Below are positions 10,043-20,872 of a stretch of 21,567 nt of DNA, piece after piece. A model generated the notes under the pieces. It had not been told where the DNA came from, searched no databases, and saw only the letters and a list, made by a program, of their open reading frames with translations. Origin of the DNA: Plantago elongata (lineage: Eukaryota > Streptophyta > Magnoliopsida > Lamiales > Plantaginaceae); assembly GCA_036897095.1 (NCBI GenBank), contig JAYMSP010003005.1:1-21567 (forward strand), written 5' to 3'. Position 1 is the stretch's first letter, and each line of letters begins with the position of its first letter. The position numbers and the translations under genes are program-made.

Positions 10043-11587
10043 ATGGCAACGAGTTCCACTATTTTCTACAGTGTCAAAGCGTCTTTTCCGAAAGCTAACG
10101 CCTTTAACAAAACTGTGAACAAAACCCCATTTTGCTCAGTAACATCATCATCAACTACAAAGAGTGAGAAATTAGTACTCACTGGAAAAGGAAAGCTCAG
10201 CTACATTTCCAATCGGAGAAGCAGAATTTGCAAGATAATGGCATCCTCAACGACCAGTACAGAAATAGAGAAATTGGGAATCACGATTGTGAAAAACCCT
10301 ACTGAAGCTCAGCTCTCTGAGCTTGGTGTTCGTTCTTGGCCCAAGTACGCTTCTCTATCTTCTCTCATCTCTTCAACTCATGTCTCAGATTGTAAAGTTT
10401 CCAGTTTTCCGGTAGAAATTTATGTCTCAGGTTTTAAAGTTTCCAATATTCCGGTGGAAATTGATGCCTCAGATTGTGAAGTTTCCAGCTTTTTGTAGAA
10501 TTTGAAAATTAGATTTACTATTGATTATCCTATGGTTGAGTCTAGGTATTATGAGTGAGTAAAGAGGTGTGAATGTTTCCTGATTAACGTATTATGGATT
10601 ATGTTTAATGTATTATGCCATGCCTGTTCTTGCTGGATTGTATTTAGTGTTTGAAATCTTAAGCACAGTCATGATTCATGAGTTGTGACTATTTATCGTT
10701 TTTTCAAGTTGATTATTGTTGGATACGGAGAAGTGTTTGCGTAAACAACTTCTAGTGACGCATATCGATTAGGCAAGGCTGGCAGCACTTTTAATGATCA
10801 GAAGCATGTGCAGACAGGCACTTATTGTGTGGATTGAGTGAACAGAGTGCATATCTAAGTTACCTTTCTATAACGTAAAGAAATTGCCAGTATAGCTTCC
10901 AGTCGCCTTGAAGTCGCTGGATCAGGTTGCATACTTGTAACTGAGCTAAATATGTTTACTTAAAGGGCTGTAGAGAACTCGGGTGAAATATTTGTAAGTC
11001 ATAACACTAGTTCTGCAAAATTCGTTTTGCAGAAACACTTGCATCGCCTTCATGAATTGACAATAGTTTCAAACTAAGCAACTTCTAGTTCTAGTTTCAT
11101 CATATAGCAACTTCTAATTCATGGTTAATTCAATAAGAACACCAAAAACTGACCCTTAGACTCCTTCCAAGTGTATTTTGCCGAGCACGACCTTAAAGTT
11201 GTCCAACATTTGCATGACGTTTGGAGATTTATAATGATATAATACGTTAAACTTAACTTGGAGAAACAACCTGCATCATACAGCTTATTGTTCATTTGCA
11301 TTTCGACTGTCTTTTAAGTTTGTTTTATCATTTATGACTTTATCGTTGCCTGACCTTTAGTATATTTCTCTAAATTAAATAGATGGGGATGCCCTCCAAG
11401 CAAGTTTCCATGGACATACTCGGCACGGGAAACTTGCCTCCTGCTGCAGGGTAAGGTGAAGGTCTACCCTGAAGGATCTGATGAAGCTGTTGAGATTGGT
11501 GCTGGCGACTTGGTTGTATTTCCCAATGGAATGAGCTGCACTTGGGACGTATCCGAAGCTGTGGACAAGCATTATAAGTTTGACTGA
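10043..11587 (+). CDS. Plastid-type cupin_3 (DUF861) protein
   Basis: Two exons, 10043-10344 and 11383-11587, joined through a split Lys codon (AA|A) in RSWPKWGCPPSKFPW. The product is 168 aa. Residues 1 to about 65 are Ser/Thr/Lys-rich with almost no acidic residues, a likely plastid transit peptide. The single small cupin domain spans about 80-168: ITIVKNPTEAQLSELGVRSW, then ETCLLLQGKVKVYPEG (Glu117, Gly124), GAGDLVVFPNGMSCTW (140-155) and the conserved end VDKHYKFD. The histidines of the classical cupin metal site are absent, as is usual in this subfamily, and no reaction can be assigned. An internal ATG at 10238 (Met66) matches the start of shorter relatives, so a second, cytosolic form is possible. 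The 1,038 nt intron holds a tandem repeat and a hairpin, listed separately. A donor-like CAGGGTAAGG occurs inside exon 2 near 11447, but reading through it gives the conserved domain. It converges with the ClpX gene. Confidence 0.92.
10381..10505 (+). repeat. Three-copy 42 bp tandem repeat at start of cupin intron
   Basis: Copies begin at 10381, 10423 and 10465 with TGTCTCAG, TGTCTCAG and TGCCTCAG. They share the core AAAGTTTCCA (GAAGTTTCCA in copy 3), followed by a GGTAGAAATT-like or GGTGGAAATT-like stretch. The third copy is one base shorter and more diverged. The array starts 36 bases after the splice donor. The period equals 14 codons and the array is open in the exon 1 frame up to a TAG at 10496-10498. 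Confidence 0.85.
11011..11034 (+). repeat. Perfect 10 bp hairpin with TTCG loop in cupin intron
   Basis: TTCTGCAAAA (11011-11020), loop TTCG, then TTTTGCAGAA (11025-11034). The stem is perfect. TTCG is a stable RNA tetraloop, although the closing pair here is A-U rather than the optimal C-G. No T-run follows, and the site is mid-intron, so it is not a terminator. Confidence 0.75.
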
Positions 11588-12271
11588 ATAATATATGTCC
11601 TGGGAGCTGTATTTCTTGGTTATCATATTGTCTTGTTGATTTTACGGTAATTGTACGAACATAAGCAAACAGATAATCCAGTTGAGCAGTTTTCACTTGT
11701 AATTTGCTTGGACACCTACATCTGCCAGAGTAAGAGTTGCATAATACTAGCTTCTAGTACAATATAAAAATTAGGAAATCTGCTCACAGAAGTTGATTAT
11801 AAATTTATAATAGCACCCTCAGTACAAAGAATACGGAACAGAAATTGCAAACCAAATCTGCACGATGAAGTCATTGACAGAAGTGTAACAAATCCTTTCA
11901 TACGATTAGCATTGACAGAATTGTAGCAAACCTAGAACCAAACAAGTTAAATTAGCTTTCAGCAATTGCTGACAAGTAGTTTACAAGCATTATTGTACAA
12001 CTAAGCTACTACAGAAGTACAAGCTATCCAAACTAAGATTCTTTTCTGAAAATTGTGAGACCCTTCTTTTAGTCCTTGCTGTGTATCCTGGAGTTCACAA
12101 AATAGTCTATCTTTGAGCAATGACTACTATCACATTTTCATTTCCCTCTTCTGTCATGTGTTAGAATAGGACAGCTAAATATTATGAATGATTGATGGCT
12201 TTTAAATTACAATTACGAGAGGAAAGAAAAAGGAACTCTTTTAACAAAAGGTCAGGACAAAGTAAACTATT
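11588..12271. other. 3' flanks of convergent cupin and ClpX genes
   Basis: This 684-base stretch should carry both 3' UTRs. No ORF of note crosses it. A short imperfect direct repeat is visible: ATTGACAGAAGTGTAACAAA from 11873 and ATTGACAGAATTGTAGCAAA from 11911, 38 bases apart. Nothing else stands out. Confidence 0.5.
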
Positions 12272-15200
12272 CTACATGCACATTGCCCTTGACGAGTCCT
12301 CCAAGTCGATTTCCTGGTGAAAAAAGTCAGTTAGGTGGTGATATAAGTAGATGTTAAAACCCTAATTATCGTCAACTGGTTTCTATTCGTAGTATGTCTT
12401 ACTGTTTCATCTTTGGTCTTGGCCTCGGACAGGTATCTATCTAAAGCACCGTCTCCACGAAGTACTTTCACCCCACATCCAGCTTTAACTATTGAATCTT
12501 CGTCAACCACCACAGCATCTATTCTATCTTTTCCGGTCTTTGCATCAGGAATCTGAATAAGGGAAATGATATATCATAATGAATGTTTATAAACATGCAC
12601 TGTAGCATTACAAGCTAATGAGGCGATAATTACAAGCCAGAAGTTCAAGAAATCCAGGTTTACCTCATACATAGCGTCTGTTAGAAGGTTTTCTAGTATG
12701 GCTCTTAATCCTCTAGCGCCAGTATTCTTATTCATAGCTTTACTGGCGATCAACCTCAATGCTTTTTCCGTATAATGTAGCTTCACCTGGAATTATACAT
12801 AAGCAATCAGGTGTGGAATTTGTTTCACTGTAACCACCTGGAATTCTAGATGGACCAGGGACAATAATAGTTTTGTTAAGATATATTCACTTACCTTATT
12901 CATATCGAATAGCTTCTTGTATTGCTTACCAAGAGCATTTTTTGGTTCTGTCAGGACCTGCAAAGAAACGAGGACACCAATACATGTAATCAAATTGTAA
13001 CTCAACATTGCTCCTAAATGCAATTCCACTTAAAACAAGTATGATCAAAACATGTTTAAGAAGATAAGAGCAAGCCACAAAAAAAAAAAGAAAGGGGATT
13101 AAGTACTGCATGTGCCTGCTGAATGAGATGATAAACAAGGATATCTGGTAAAAGAATCTACAATTTACCTGGACAAGTTGGTCCTCAGTAAGGGCTGACA
13201 GGCTAACCAAAATAGGGAAGCGCCCAATGAACTCCGGTATGAGACCATATGCTACAAGATCACTGCTTTCAACCTATTAAAAAATAAACCTTTTACTCAA
13301 ACATAACAAAAGGCTAGTATTGATAATTTATCGGTTTCAGACAAATGAATGACAAACTTGATAGCTTGAAAATTCTTTATTATTACAGTTTCGAGTAGGG
13401 TCGATGTCACATTGGCATCAATCACTCCACCTGCTCTCATGTTAGCACGTACTGGTGCTCCAAACCCAATTGATGAATCCTGCCGTCTGGTAAAACAAAA
13501 TTAGATTTTATAAGCAAGACATATAGCAGATTTTCATATGAGAGGAGCTAAGAATTCACCTTTCAGAAATAGTTTTCTCTAAATCAATAAAAGCTCCTCC
13601 ACAGATAAAAAGGATGTCTTTAGTATCTATCTGGAGATTAGAAACAAAATTAGATTGGGACAGAACAATGAGTGAAAATGAATAATACACCATGAAATAC
13701 ATAACAAAAGAAACAACATGGAATAAATTGTGTATGACGCCAACATGGCTTGGAAGTTGGAACACAAGGGATAGAAATCGAAATATATAGATGAGAATAG
13801 TATTTCAAATTTCCTCTCTGAAATTGAAGTCATAGTGAAGGGAAGTCAGGCTAAAAGATATTCCATCGACCAGGAGCCACATATTCAAATTATATTGCAT
13901 GGTATAATAATCTAATTTAAACTTTGCAGTTACGACAAGATGATGAAGGATAATATTTTATATAATAATTGGAAAATGTTGTGTAAACATCTTAACATAC
14001 AAAACTCTTCAAAAACATTTCGATGACCTCCTTTGCTCAAACTCATACTAATTCATTTCTTCATTTCATACACTAAAAGAAATACAATAATTTTCTTGCA
14101 AAATACAGCTATATCCCATTGAACAAATTTCCTACACCCTTATAATTCAGAGATACATAATGAACAAAAAGTACCTGAATGTTTTCTCCTCGAGGGTGTT
14201 TCCTAGAGCCCTTCTCTGGAACATTCACTATCTGGCATAAAAGCATAGGAGGAATAGGAATTATTAAGCGAAGAACGAGGACTATCAAAGAAGAATAAAT
14301 TGCTGCATCCAGAAACTAAGATATAAGATACCCAGGCAGTAACCATATTGCCAGCTTCCTCTTTATGCAAATCTAGGCTGTGGCCTCATAAAAGACAATA
14401 TTATCACCTCTTTCTCACTTTCAACCATCTACACCATATTTGACAGGTGTTGCAGGAATTTCACATTGTCTATGTAAATAAAATCTTTTGCAAGGTTTTA
14501 CATTCACTTTCAAAGCTAACATCTATCCCCAATCTCCAGGGCAAATGAAATTTCATTTGACATTATATGGTAGTGTCATTCAGCACAAAAAAAAAAAAGA
14601 AGTGTATAATAATAATACTATAATTGTCAAATAATGCCTACTTATCTGAACAATTAATCAATTTAATAGTATATGACGCACACTGTAAGTCTATATTCTA
14701 ACTCAAAAGTCCTCGCATGTTAAAGAATTAACAATGAAAGATTCTTCCGTTTCAAAAAAAAAAAAAAAATGAAAGTTTCTTTTTACAGAGAAGAGATTGA
14801 CTAGGCTGTAAATAACAGATCTTGGTCAGAAGAAACACATATAATTGCCAAAGTATTAGAGGTAACAAGGCCACTATAACTTACAGTCCCTTCTAGCATT
14901 TTCAGCAGTGCCTGCTGAACACCCTCACCAGACACATCCCTGCTGATGTTTGCGCTCTCAGCCTTAGATAGCAGATGAAAGAAAATTGAATTTAGCAATA
15001 GAGTTCGATTAATTGAAGAATACTAGAAGGTTTTGGAAAGGAATATAGACCAACCTTCTTAGTTATCTTATCAACTTCATCAATGTACACCATCCCTTGT
15101 TGTGCAGCTTGAACATTGAAATCAGCAACCTTTATCAAAATTAGGAGATTGCACATTAAGTTTTATTTAAAATCATAGTCCATGGTACATTAAGAAATAC

Positions 15201-17848
15201 AATGCACTACTGAACTCATTCTTCTACAGCAAACAAAAGATATTTTTTGGAACATGCATGTCACAAATCGATTGATGTATTTCCAACTTAGGGAAATTAG
15301 GAAACTGTATAGTTAGGACTCAGGACTTATTAACTCTTCTATGCCAGTAAGGTAAGCAGTCTGAAAAGGTTCTGCTGCTGATCAAGTAAGTAGTCATCAT
15401 TATGCTTTGTGTACACTAGTTCATGCATTGTGATTTGAGAAGGAAATGGCTTGTCTGCTCTTGTTCATGCATTGTGATTTTGACAAGGCACATGCGCATT
15501 ATCAAGCGGAAATTAGCAAGCACTTTCTTTTTTTCAATATGTCAATGACCACGAGAAGTGAAGCACCGCGATTAAGAAAATTATACAGAGCGAACACTAA
15601 TATACAATTATGTAAACCAACACCAAAGCATATGCAGTACTGCAGTGACAACTAACTAGTGATTCAGCAATTACAAGGCAGGTAAAATTGTTTGAACAAC
15701 CACCGCAACTCATCTAAAATCCAGATTTTACACAGTAAGGTGAAACGATCATGTTTTTTATCTCTACCAAGAGTGTAAAATACAAATTAAGGGACATTTT
15801 TACTTCGAATATGGTTGCTCAAGGGACAAAGAATGGCCAACACAGATATCATGGGTTAAAGTGTTTCACTGAGCATTATAACAGTTTAAACAATCTAACA
15901 GATACCCAGAGAGTTAAAAAGGCAAATGTACCGTGAGTAATTTGTACAATATAGATTCAACATCTTCACCAACATAACCAGCCTGCAATATAGAACAATT
16001 TCCTTCAGAAGTCAAGACAATTGGTAATCCATTAAACAAGAACCGAAATTTAATTCACACGTAAGAGTACAGGTGGAGGCTCTTGAATAAGAGCATATAG
16101 TACAACTTGTTAAATGTGAAAATTTGTTAAGCATGCATATACCTGAGTCAAGGTAGTGGCATCAGCTATGACGAAAGGTACATTAACAAAACGAGCAAGA
16201 GTTTTTGCAAGTAATGTTTTCCCTATTCATATTGAAATCAAACGATCAGAAACTCACTCGTGAGAACAAAGACATGACGCATGACAGTGAACGTCAACTA
16301 AAATAGTTAAACCAGCTAATAATACTAATCTGAAGGCACATGTGAAGTATGTAAGCCTGAAATGTGATAAGACCTGAACCAGTTGGGCCCATCAGAAGAA
16401 CATTGCTCTTATCTAGGTCCACATTTTCATCATCATCCAAGCGGGGTGATTCACCTTCGACTCTAGAAATTGAGACCAAAAGGCACAATTTAATGCTATT
16501 TACATGTAAGATGTTACTGTCAGAATTTTAATTGACATCTAAAATCCTTCCTAATTGGTCCATGAATAGTAGCAGACCAGACTACACAATCACTAACCCC
16601 TTCTGTAAGGAGGCATGGTATATCCTTTTGTAGTGGTTATACACAGCCACCGAAAGAACCTGCCAGACATTAATAAAGAAATATTAAAAGCGCGGTTGAC
16701 GGAGAAATGGAATGGAATTATAGGGAACTGCAAGATAAGAAAATTCATATATAATATACATTCATTATCACAGGAGATCATGTGGATCACATAACTAGAA
16801 GACTTGCTATAGACCTAGCTGTGAGTAATTCTTCCCAAGATCAAATGTTCAAAGCACAAATACCATGGAGTACTTGTCATATTAAAATAGCCATTGAAGC
16901 TTTGTTAACATACTGCTGACTATAGATAAGACTGGAATAGCATCGCAAGTGATACATATTAAAGGGACAAAAAACAGCAACCTTTTTTGCTTGTTTCTGG
17001 CCAATAACAAAGTTGTCCAGCCCTTTGCAGATCTCCTTAGGGGTGGGAAAACCTTTTCCCAGATTAGATCCACCCCAGTTACTCTTCTCTCCATTACTAG
17101 CACCACCATTACGTGTACTCCCACCATTTTCACGTGGACCAGATGCTCGAGTAACATTGACCCCAGGGGCAAAAGGAGGTCCAGGCGGTGTATGCACAGC
17201 AATCCCATTCCCTGAAGGTAGTGAAGGTGGAGGGGTAGGCCAGTTGTCCGGTGGCTCACTAACACACGATCGCAGTGTCTCCCAGAGGGAAGGCTGAAGC
17301 ATCTTCAAGTCTTTCGATCCGTTCAACTTAATTTTCTCTTGATTCGTATTCTTGCCCTTCACCCGACCAATCTCCACAAAACTCCCCTGCAGAGGAGACA
17401 TCTTGAACGGCCTAAAGTAATAAGCTGTCTTGCAACTTGGGCAAAGATTCACTGCTTGCAGTGGATTCCCCCCAGCTCCTTTCGGGCTACTACTATCCCC
17501 ATCAGCACTTGAATTCGGAACCTGAGGCATTTCCGGATCAGCATCTGGCTGAGCTGGAGAGATCAAATGGTGGGGTCGATTGGTGAAAAGAAGATCCATC
17601 TGCTTCGAACACCGGGGGCAATTCGCCTCCGCCCTGATCCTCCGCGTCGGACGGCGAGGCTCATCGCCGCCCGTTCCACCACCATGGTCCCACTTATACC
17701 TCTCCTGCACACCAATCGCCGCTACTCGGCATTTCATTAAACACCTGACATGCAACAAATTCCGCTTCAACGAAAAACCATCTCTCCTCGATGTTTCCAA
17801 TACAGTTGCCAATTGCCTCAGTTTCCTCCATCGCAATACACCAGACAT
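12272..17848 (-). CDS. CLPX: ATP-dependent Clp protease ATP-binding subunit ClpX, mitochondrial type
   Basis: ClpX is the AAA+ unfoldase that feeds proteins into the ClpP peptidase of the mitochondrial matrix. Fifteen exons: 17848-16982, 16659-16598, 16462-16374, 16222-16143, 15982-15932, 15129-15055, 14962-14885, 14231-14175, 13630-13560, 13486-13387, 13273-13169, 12957-12895, 12786-12664, 12552-12403 and 12313-12272. The product is 670 aa, near the plant family size. The start is the ATG at 17848 (MSGVLRW). The Arg-rich N-terminus fits a mitochondrial presequence. A C4 zinc site uses Cys77, Cys80, Cys136 and Cys139, with a 55-residue gap. Residues ~198-265 are a Pro/Gly/Asn-rich linker. Also present: Walker A GPTGSGKT (335-342), pore loop GYVG (368-371), Walker B VYIDE (Asp400, Glu401), RKH loop (444-446), ClpP-docking IGF loop (483-485), Arg finger in PEFIGR (Arg528) and sensor 2 GARGLR (589-594). 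Exon 3 has a weak donor (GTCTTA). The last exon adds only 13 residues and is the least certain; reading on past exon 14 would give a different tail. Confidence 0.95.
15419..15480. repeat. 18 bp direct repeat in ClpX intron 5
   Basis: GTTCATGCATTGTGATTT occurs at 15419-15436 and again, identical, at 15463-15480, 44 bases apart. Intron 5 (15130-15931) is the longest ClpX intron at 802 bases. Apart from this repeat I see no structure in it, and the small open frames it contains resemble nothing known. Confidence 0.75.
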
Positions 17849-18609
17849 GATTCTAACCGCTAGCAAGATCCGTCCCCTGTTCCTAATCCTACACTACTAT
17901 ACACGAACTGTAGATTGGTATAGGTTTGTTTGAAAGCAGCAAAATTCATACGATTGTGGATAAAGGATTGCTTAATTTGGAATTTTCCCACCGGAAAATT
18001 ACTACAGGTAAAGTATTATTGTATTGATTTGTATCGGTATGTGACGTGCAAAAACAAAATACAACAAATCTTATCTTGTCTGATCTAATCTAATCTAGGC
18101 TTTATATTGTCACCAAGACGAGCGATAAATCTGGGAAGAAGGGGAATCGAACGAACAGTGAAATGATGAAGGAGCGAGAGTGTTCGTAGGGGAAATTGAA
18201 GCTCAGATTGAATGATTCATCATCAAATAAATGAAAAGTGACGGAAATTTACAGACTTGCTATTTACTTCACCGATACTTTCTTTTTACTGCGCCCATAT
18301 GCCATGAGCAGCTTTGCGAGATTTCCTCGTGTCATGCAATATACTTACTGCTTGTTACTGCGGTGAATAGATGCACCTAAACAAATCACTTAGTCCATTT
18401 TTGTTATACCGCTGCAGCGGCCATCTCCCACTCAAATCGAACATTTTATACACAAAATAACCCAATTTTAATTGAAAAAGATCAATCAAATTCTATACCA
18501 GTCAGTCATTTATTCAATTCATACGGCCCGATTTTCCGTAATGATAAGATATTCCCATTCACTTTTTATAGTCACGAAGTAAAAAGAGTATTACATTTAT
18601 TATATCACA
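17849..18609. other. ClpX 5' leader and promoter region
   Basis: This region lies upstream of the leftward ClpX gene. A TATA-like box (TATAAA on the minus strand, + strand 18101-18106) sits about 250 bases from the start codon. A TGACGTGC bZIP-type site lies near 18042. The repeated string ATCTAATCTAATCTA occurs around 18083-18098. A perfect 12 bp palindrome CCGCTGCAGCGG lies at 18409-18420. These are motif matches only, with no proof of function. Confidence 0.4.
18101..18106 (-). promoter_or_regulatory. Candidate TATA box for ClpX
   Basis: Minus-strand CAATATAAAGCC contains TATAAA in a moderately GC-rich setting, which makes it more believable than most TATA strings in this window. It implies a ClpX 5' leader of about 220 bases unless a leader intron exists. 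Confidence 0.35.
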
Positions 18610-18866
18610 TAATCTCTCCGTCCCATAAAATAAGACATAAAATTTTCCTGCACTATTTAAAAAACAGTCAATTATTTATTATATATAATATGAATATTAA
18701 ATTAGTTAGTGTAGTTTTTTAGTTAGTGGAATTACTTTTTTAATATATTATTATTATTATTAAATTAGTTAGTGGAGGTACTTTTTTGCTATTTTCATAA
18801 CGTGTTTAATTTCGTGGAACGTCTATAAAAAGAATACGTGTATCATTGTACATGACAGAGGTAGTA
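18610..18866. mobile_element. Stowaway-like MITE remnant
   Basis: The left end TAATCTCTCCGTCCCATAAA and the right end ...GACAGAGGTAGTA are diverged versions of the Stowaway terminal repeat (consensus CTCCCTCCGTCCC), and both are bordered by TA, the usual target duplication. The reverse complement of the right end matches the left end at about 14 of 22 bases. Length is about 255 bp. The interior holds AT-rich DNA with AAATTAGTTAGTG at two or more places (near 18699 and 18761), typical of this element class. It has no coding capacity and would depend on a Tc1/mariner transposase elsewhere. Confidence 0.65.
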
Positions 18867-19988
18867 TTTGCCACCTCCAACCTTGAAGTCTTTGTTTCCG
18901 TTAATATGTAGCGTCGGATTAAGACTAGCAGCATAATTGATGTAAGAACTTTAACAGAGTGTGACAGTGAGTCCTTCGTTTTTTTTTTTTGGATTATAAT
19001 TACATTTGTTTGCATTACTAACCATACATTTGTAGTTAATAATGCGGTCTATTGTATTTTTAATATACAATGCAAAAGATTGATGGCGTTCAAAATATGA
19101 CATCAAATATATATGGACATGTAAAATTTTAATTAGTTATATTAGTATGATGTTTTATTGTGAGATTCGTATGTAATGTAATATCATTTTATCATAATAA
19201 GCTACCCGATATGCTAAATGCATTTTTTTCACCTAACCTAACACATCACCCATGTAAACTACTTTGATAAAAATATTCACCAAACTCGACTTATATACAT
19301 ACGTCAAACATCAAAAATAACTTTTTAACAACCACCAAAATTCACATGCGATATACACTCGGTATTTAAAAAACATTTAACTTTGAACTTATATATAAAT
19401 TATTTACTAAAAGTGGGCAATATTACTCAAATTTTTAAGATAGATATTGTGAATTTATTTTTATCAAATCAAATCATTATGAGCATTTCAGTCTATACAT
19501 GATAGTAGTGATAAATAAAATTTCTTGTTGAATAAGCAAAGGAACCCACTGAATATGTAAATATTTAATAGTAGTTATATCTTTAGAAGAAGAAAAATTG
19601 TTGATTAAACCTTACCCGTTTAACGAATCAACAAAGATACAAAGTATCATGCCTTATTTATACATTTTCTTTTTCTCAATTTAAATTGTCTCTAAAAAAA
19701 GTTGCTTGTTTGTATAGAAAAATATAGCCTTATTAAAATCTAAAAAGATAAATATATGAGCAAAAGGGTTTTTTGATTGTTAGAATAATATCTTTGTCTC
19801 CTCCCTAATCGATGAATGTTAACTTGACGACTATTTTGTCTCGTGAAATGTTCCTTGACTATTGGAATTGGCATATGGCATGTCATTCACAGTAAAGAAT
19901 ACAAAGAAATAAACTATAGCTAAAAATTTGCACATAATATTAAATTTCAATCGATAGTTAAACATATAGGGATCGATTGTTAGAGAAT

Positions 19989-20069
19989 GTGTTTTATTTG
20001 GTCAAAATAACTGTGTGAAGCCCGCATGTGTTAGTAAGTGTGTTTAAGTGAGTTTGACCGAAAAAACAC
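19989..20069. repeat. Imperfect inverted repeat with 45 nt loop
   Basis: The left arm GTGTTTTATTTGGTCAAA (19989-20006) pairs with the right arm GTTTGACCGAAAAAACAC (20052-20069). The match runs over about 17 positions with one gap and about two mismatches. The spacer is richer in GC than its surroundings. It could be the core of a small foldback element, but wider arms are not evident. Confidence 0.55.
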
Positions 20070-20469
20070 GCTGCTTGATTTACGATTGGAGAGTTGTTTC
20101 AATATGTACTTTGAAATGTGTTTAGATGATTTGTAGGAATTGTGAAATGTGATCGTAGATGTGTTTTAGCCACTTGCATTATGAAATGTCTAAATTGTCA
20201 CTAAATTTCGTTGGTGTTATTAGTTGCTCCTTAAATCAATAGTACTTAGGCTAGATTTGATATATTAATTTATAGTTCATATTTATAATGTAATGTATTC
20301 CATGATTCGTTGGGTTGATTTTTTTATTTTTTTTTGTGTAATAACATTTTAATTTGTCCGAAACAATATTTGTTCCAGGTATACGTGGGTGCACGGACAT
20401 GAATCTAGCCACTATAGTAGAGTTACCAATTCTGAACTACACATGATAATCATTATGATTAATCAAAAT

Positions 20470-20590
20470 TAGTTTCCACTAATTGACACGTTGAAATTAT
20501 CATGTCAAATTGTGTTGGTCCGACTAATAAAAATATGAGAATGTAAGGTAATAATTTGTGCGAAAACTCAAATATTAGTCGAACTATTAA
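20470..20590. repeat. Diverged direct repeat, copy 1
   Basis: This stretch aligns loosely with 21221-21345. The best-matching part is GTCCGACTAATAAAAATATG here against GTCCGACTACTAAAAATGTA there, followed by GTGCGAAAA...AGTCGAACTATTAA against GTTCGAAAA...AGTTGAACTAGTTAA. The copies are about 750 bases apart in the same orientation. Confidence 0.45.
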
Positions 20591-20872
20591 ATATAATACC
20601 TTTTTTTTTTTTTTTACATATATAACTTTAGAAATGACATTTTTCTAACTACACATTTTAGCAAATGTCCTTGAGTTTGTGTATAGTAATATAGTAGAAA
20701 TAATGTGTCGAACTTGGACATGTGAAAAGGATAATATTCAAATAATTTGATCACTTGTTTCCAAGACATGTAATGCAATCCGTGCACTGTACTTCAAGCC
20801 TTCATCTTTTAAGACACATCGATCAATGAAAATGAAAAGCTTCGCAATTTGCATGGATTTGCTTCACATGTT

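Noticed and set aside
11011..11034. A bacterial-type intrinsic terminator
   Set aside because: The stem is AT-rich, no T-run follows, and it sits inside a plant intron.
11370..11696. Minus-strand open frames (83 and 108 codons) over cupin exon 2
   Set aside because: They are antisense to a conserved cupin exon and have no independent support.
15446..15936. Two small plus-strand open frames inside ClpX intron 5
   Set aside because: They are 60-70 codons long, have no recognisable motifs and lie in a large AT-rich intron on the opposite strand.
17849..17866. Upstream start for ClpX (LAVRI before MSG)
   Set aside because: The upstream codon is TTG. The first ATG in frame is at 17848.
16877..17933. 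Long plus-strand open frames opposite ClpX exon 1
   Set aside because: They are low-complexity shadows of the Pro/Gly/Arg-rich ClpX N-terminal exon.
18806..19015. 69-codon minus-strand open frame in the right flank
   Set aside because: It overlaps the MITE end, is low in complexity and has no recognisable content.
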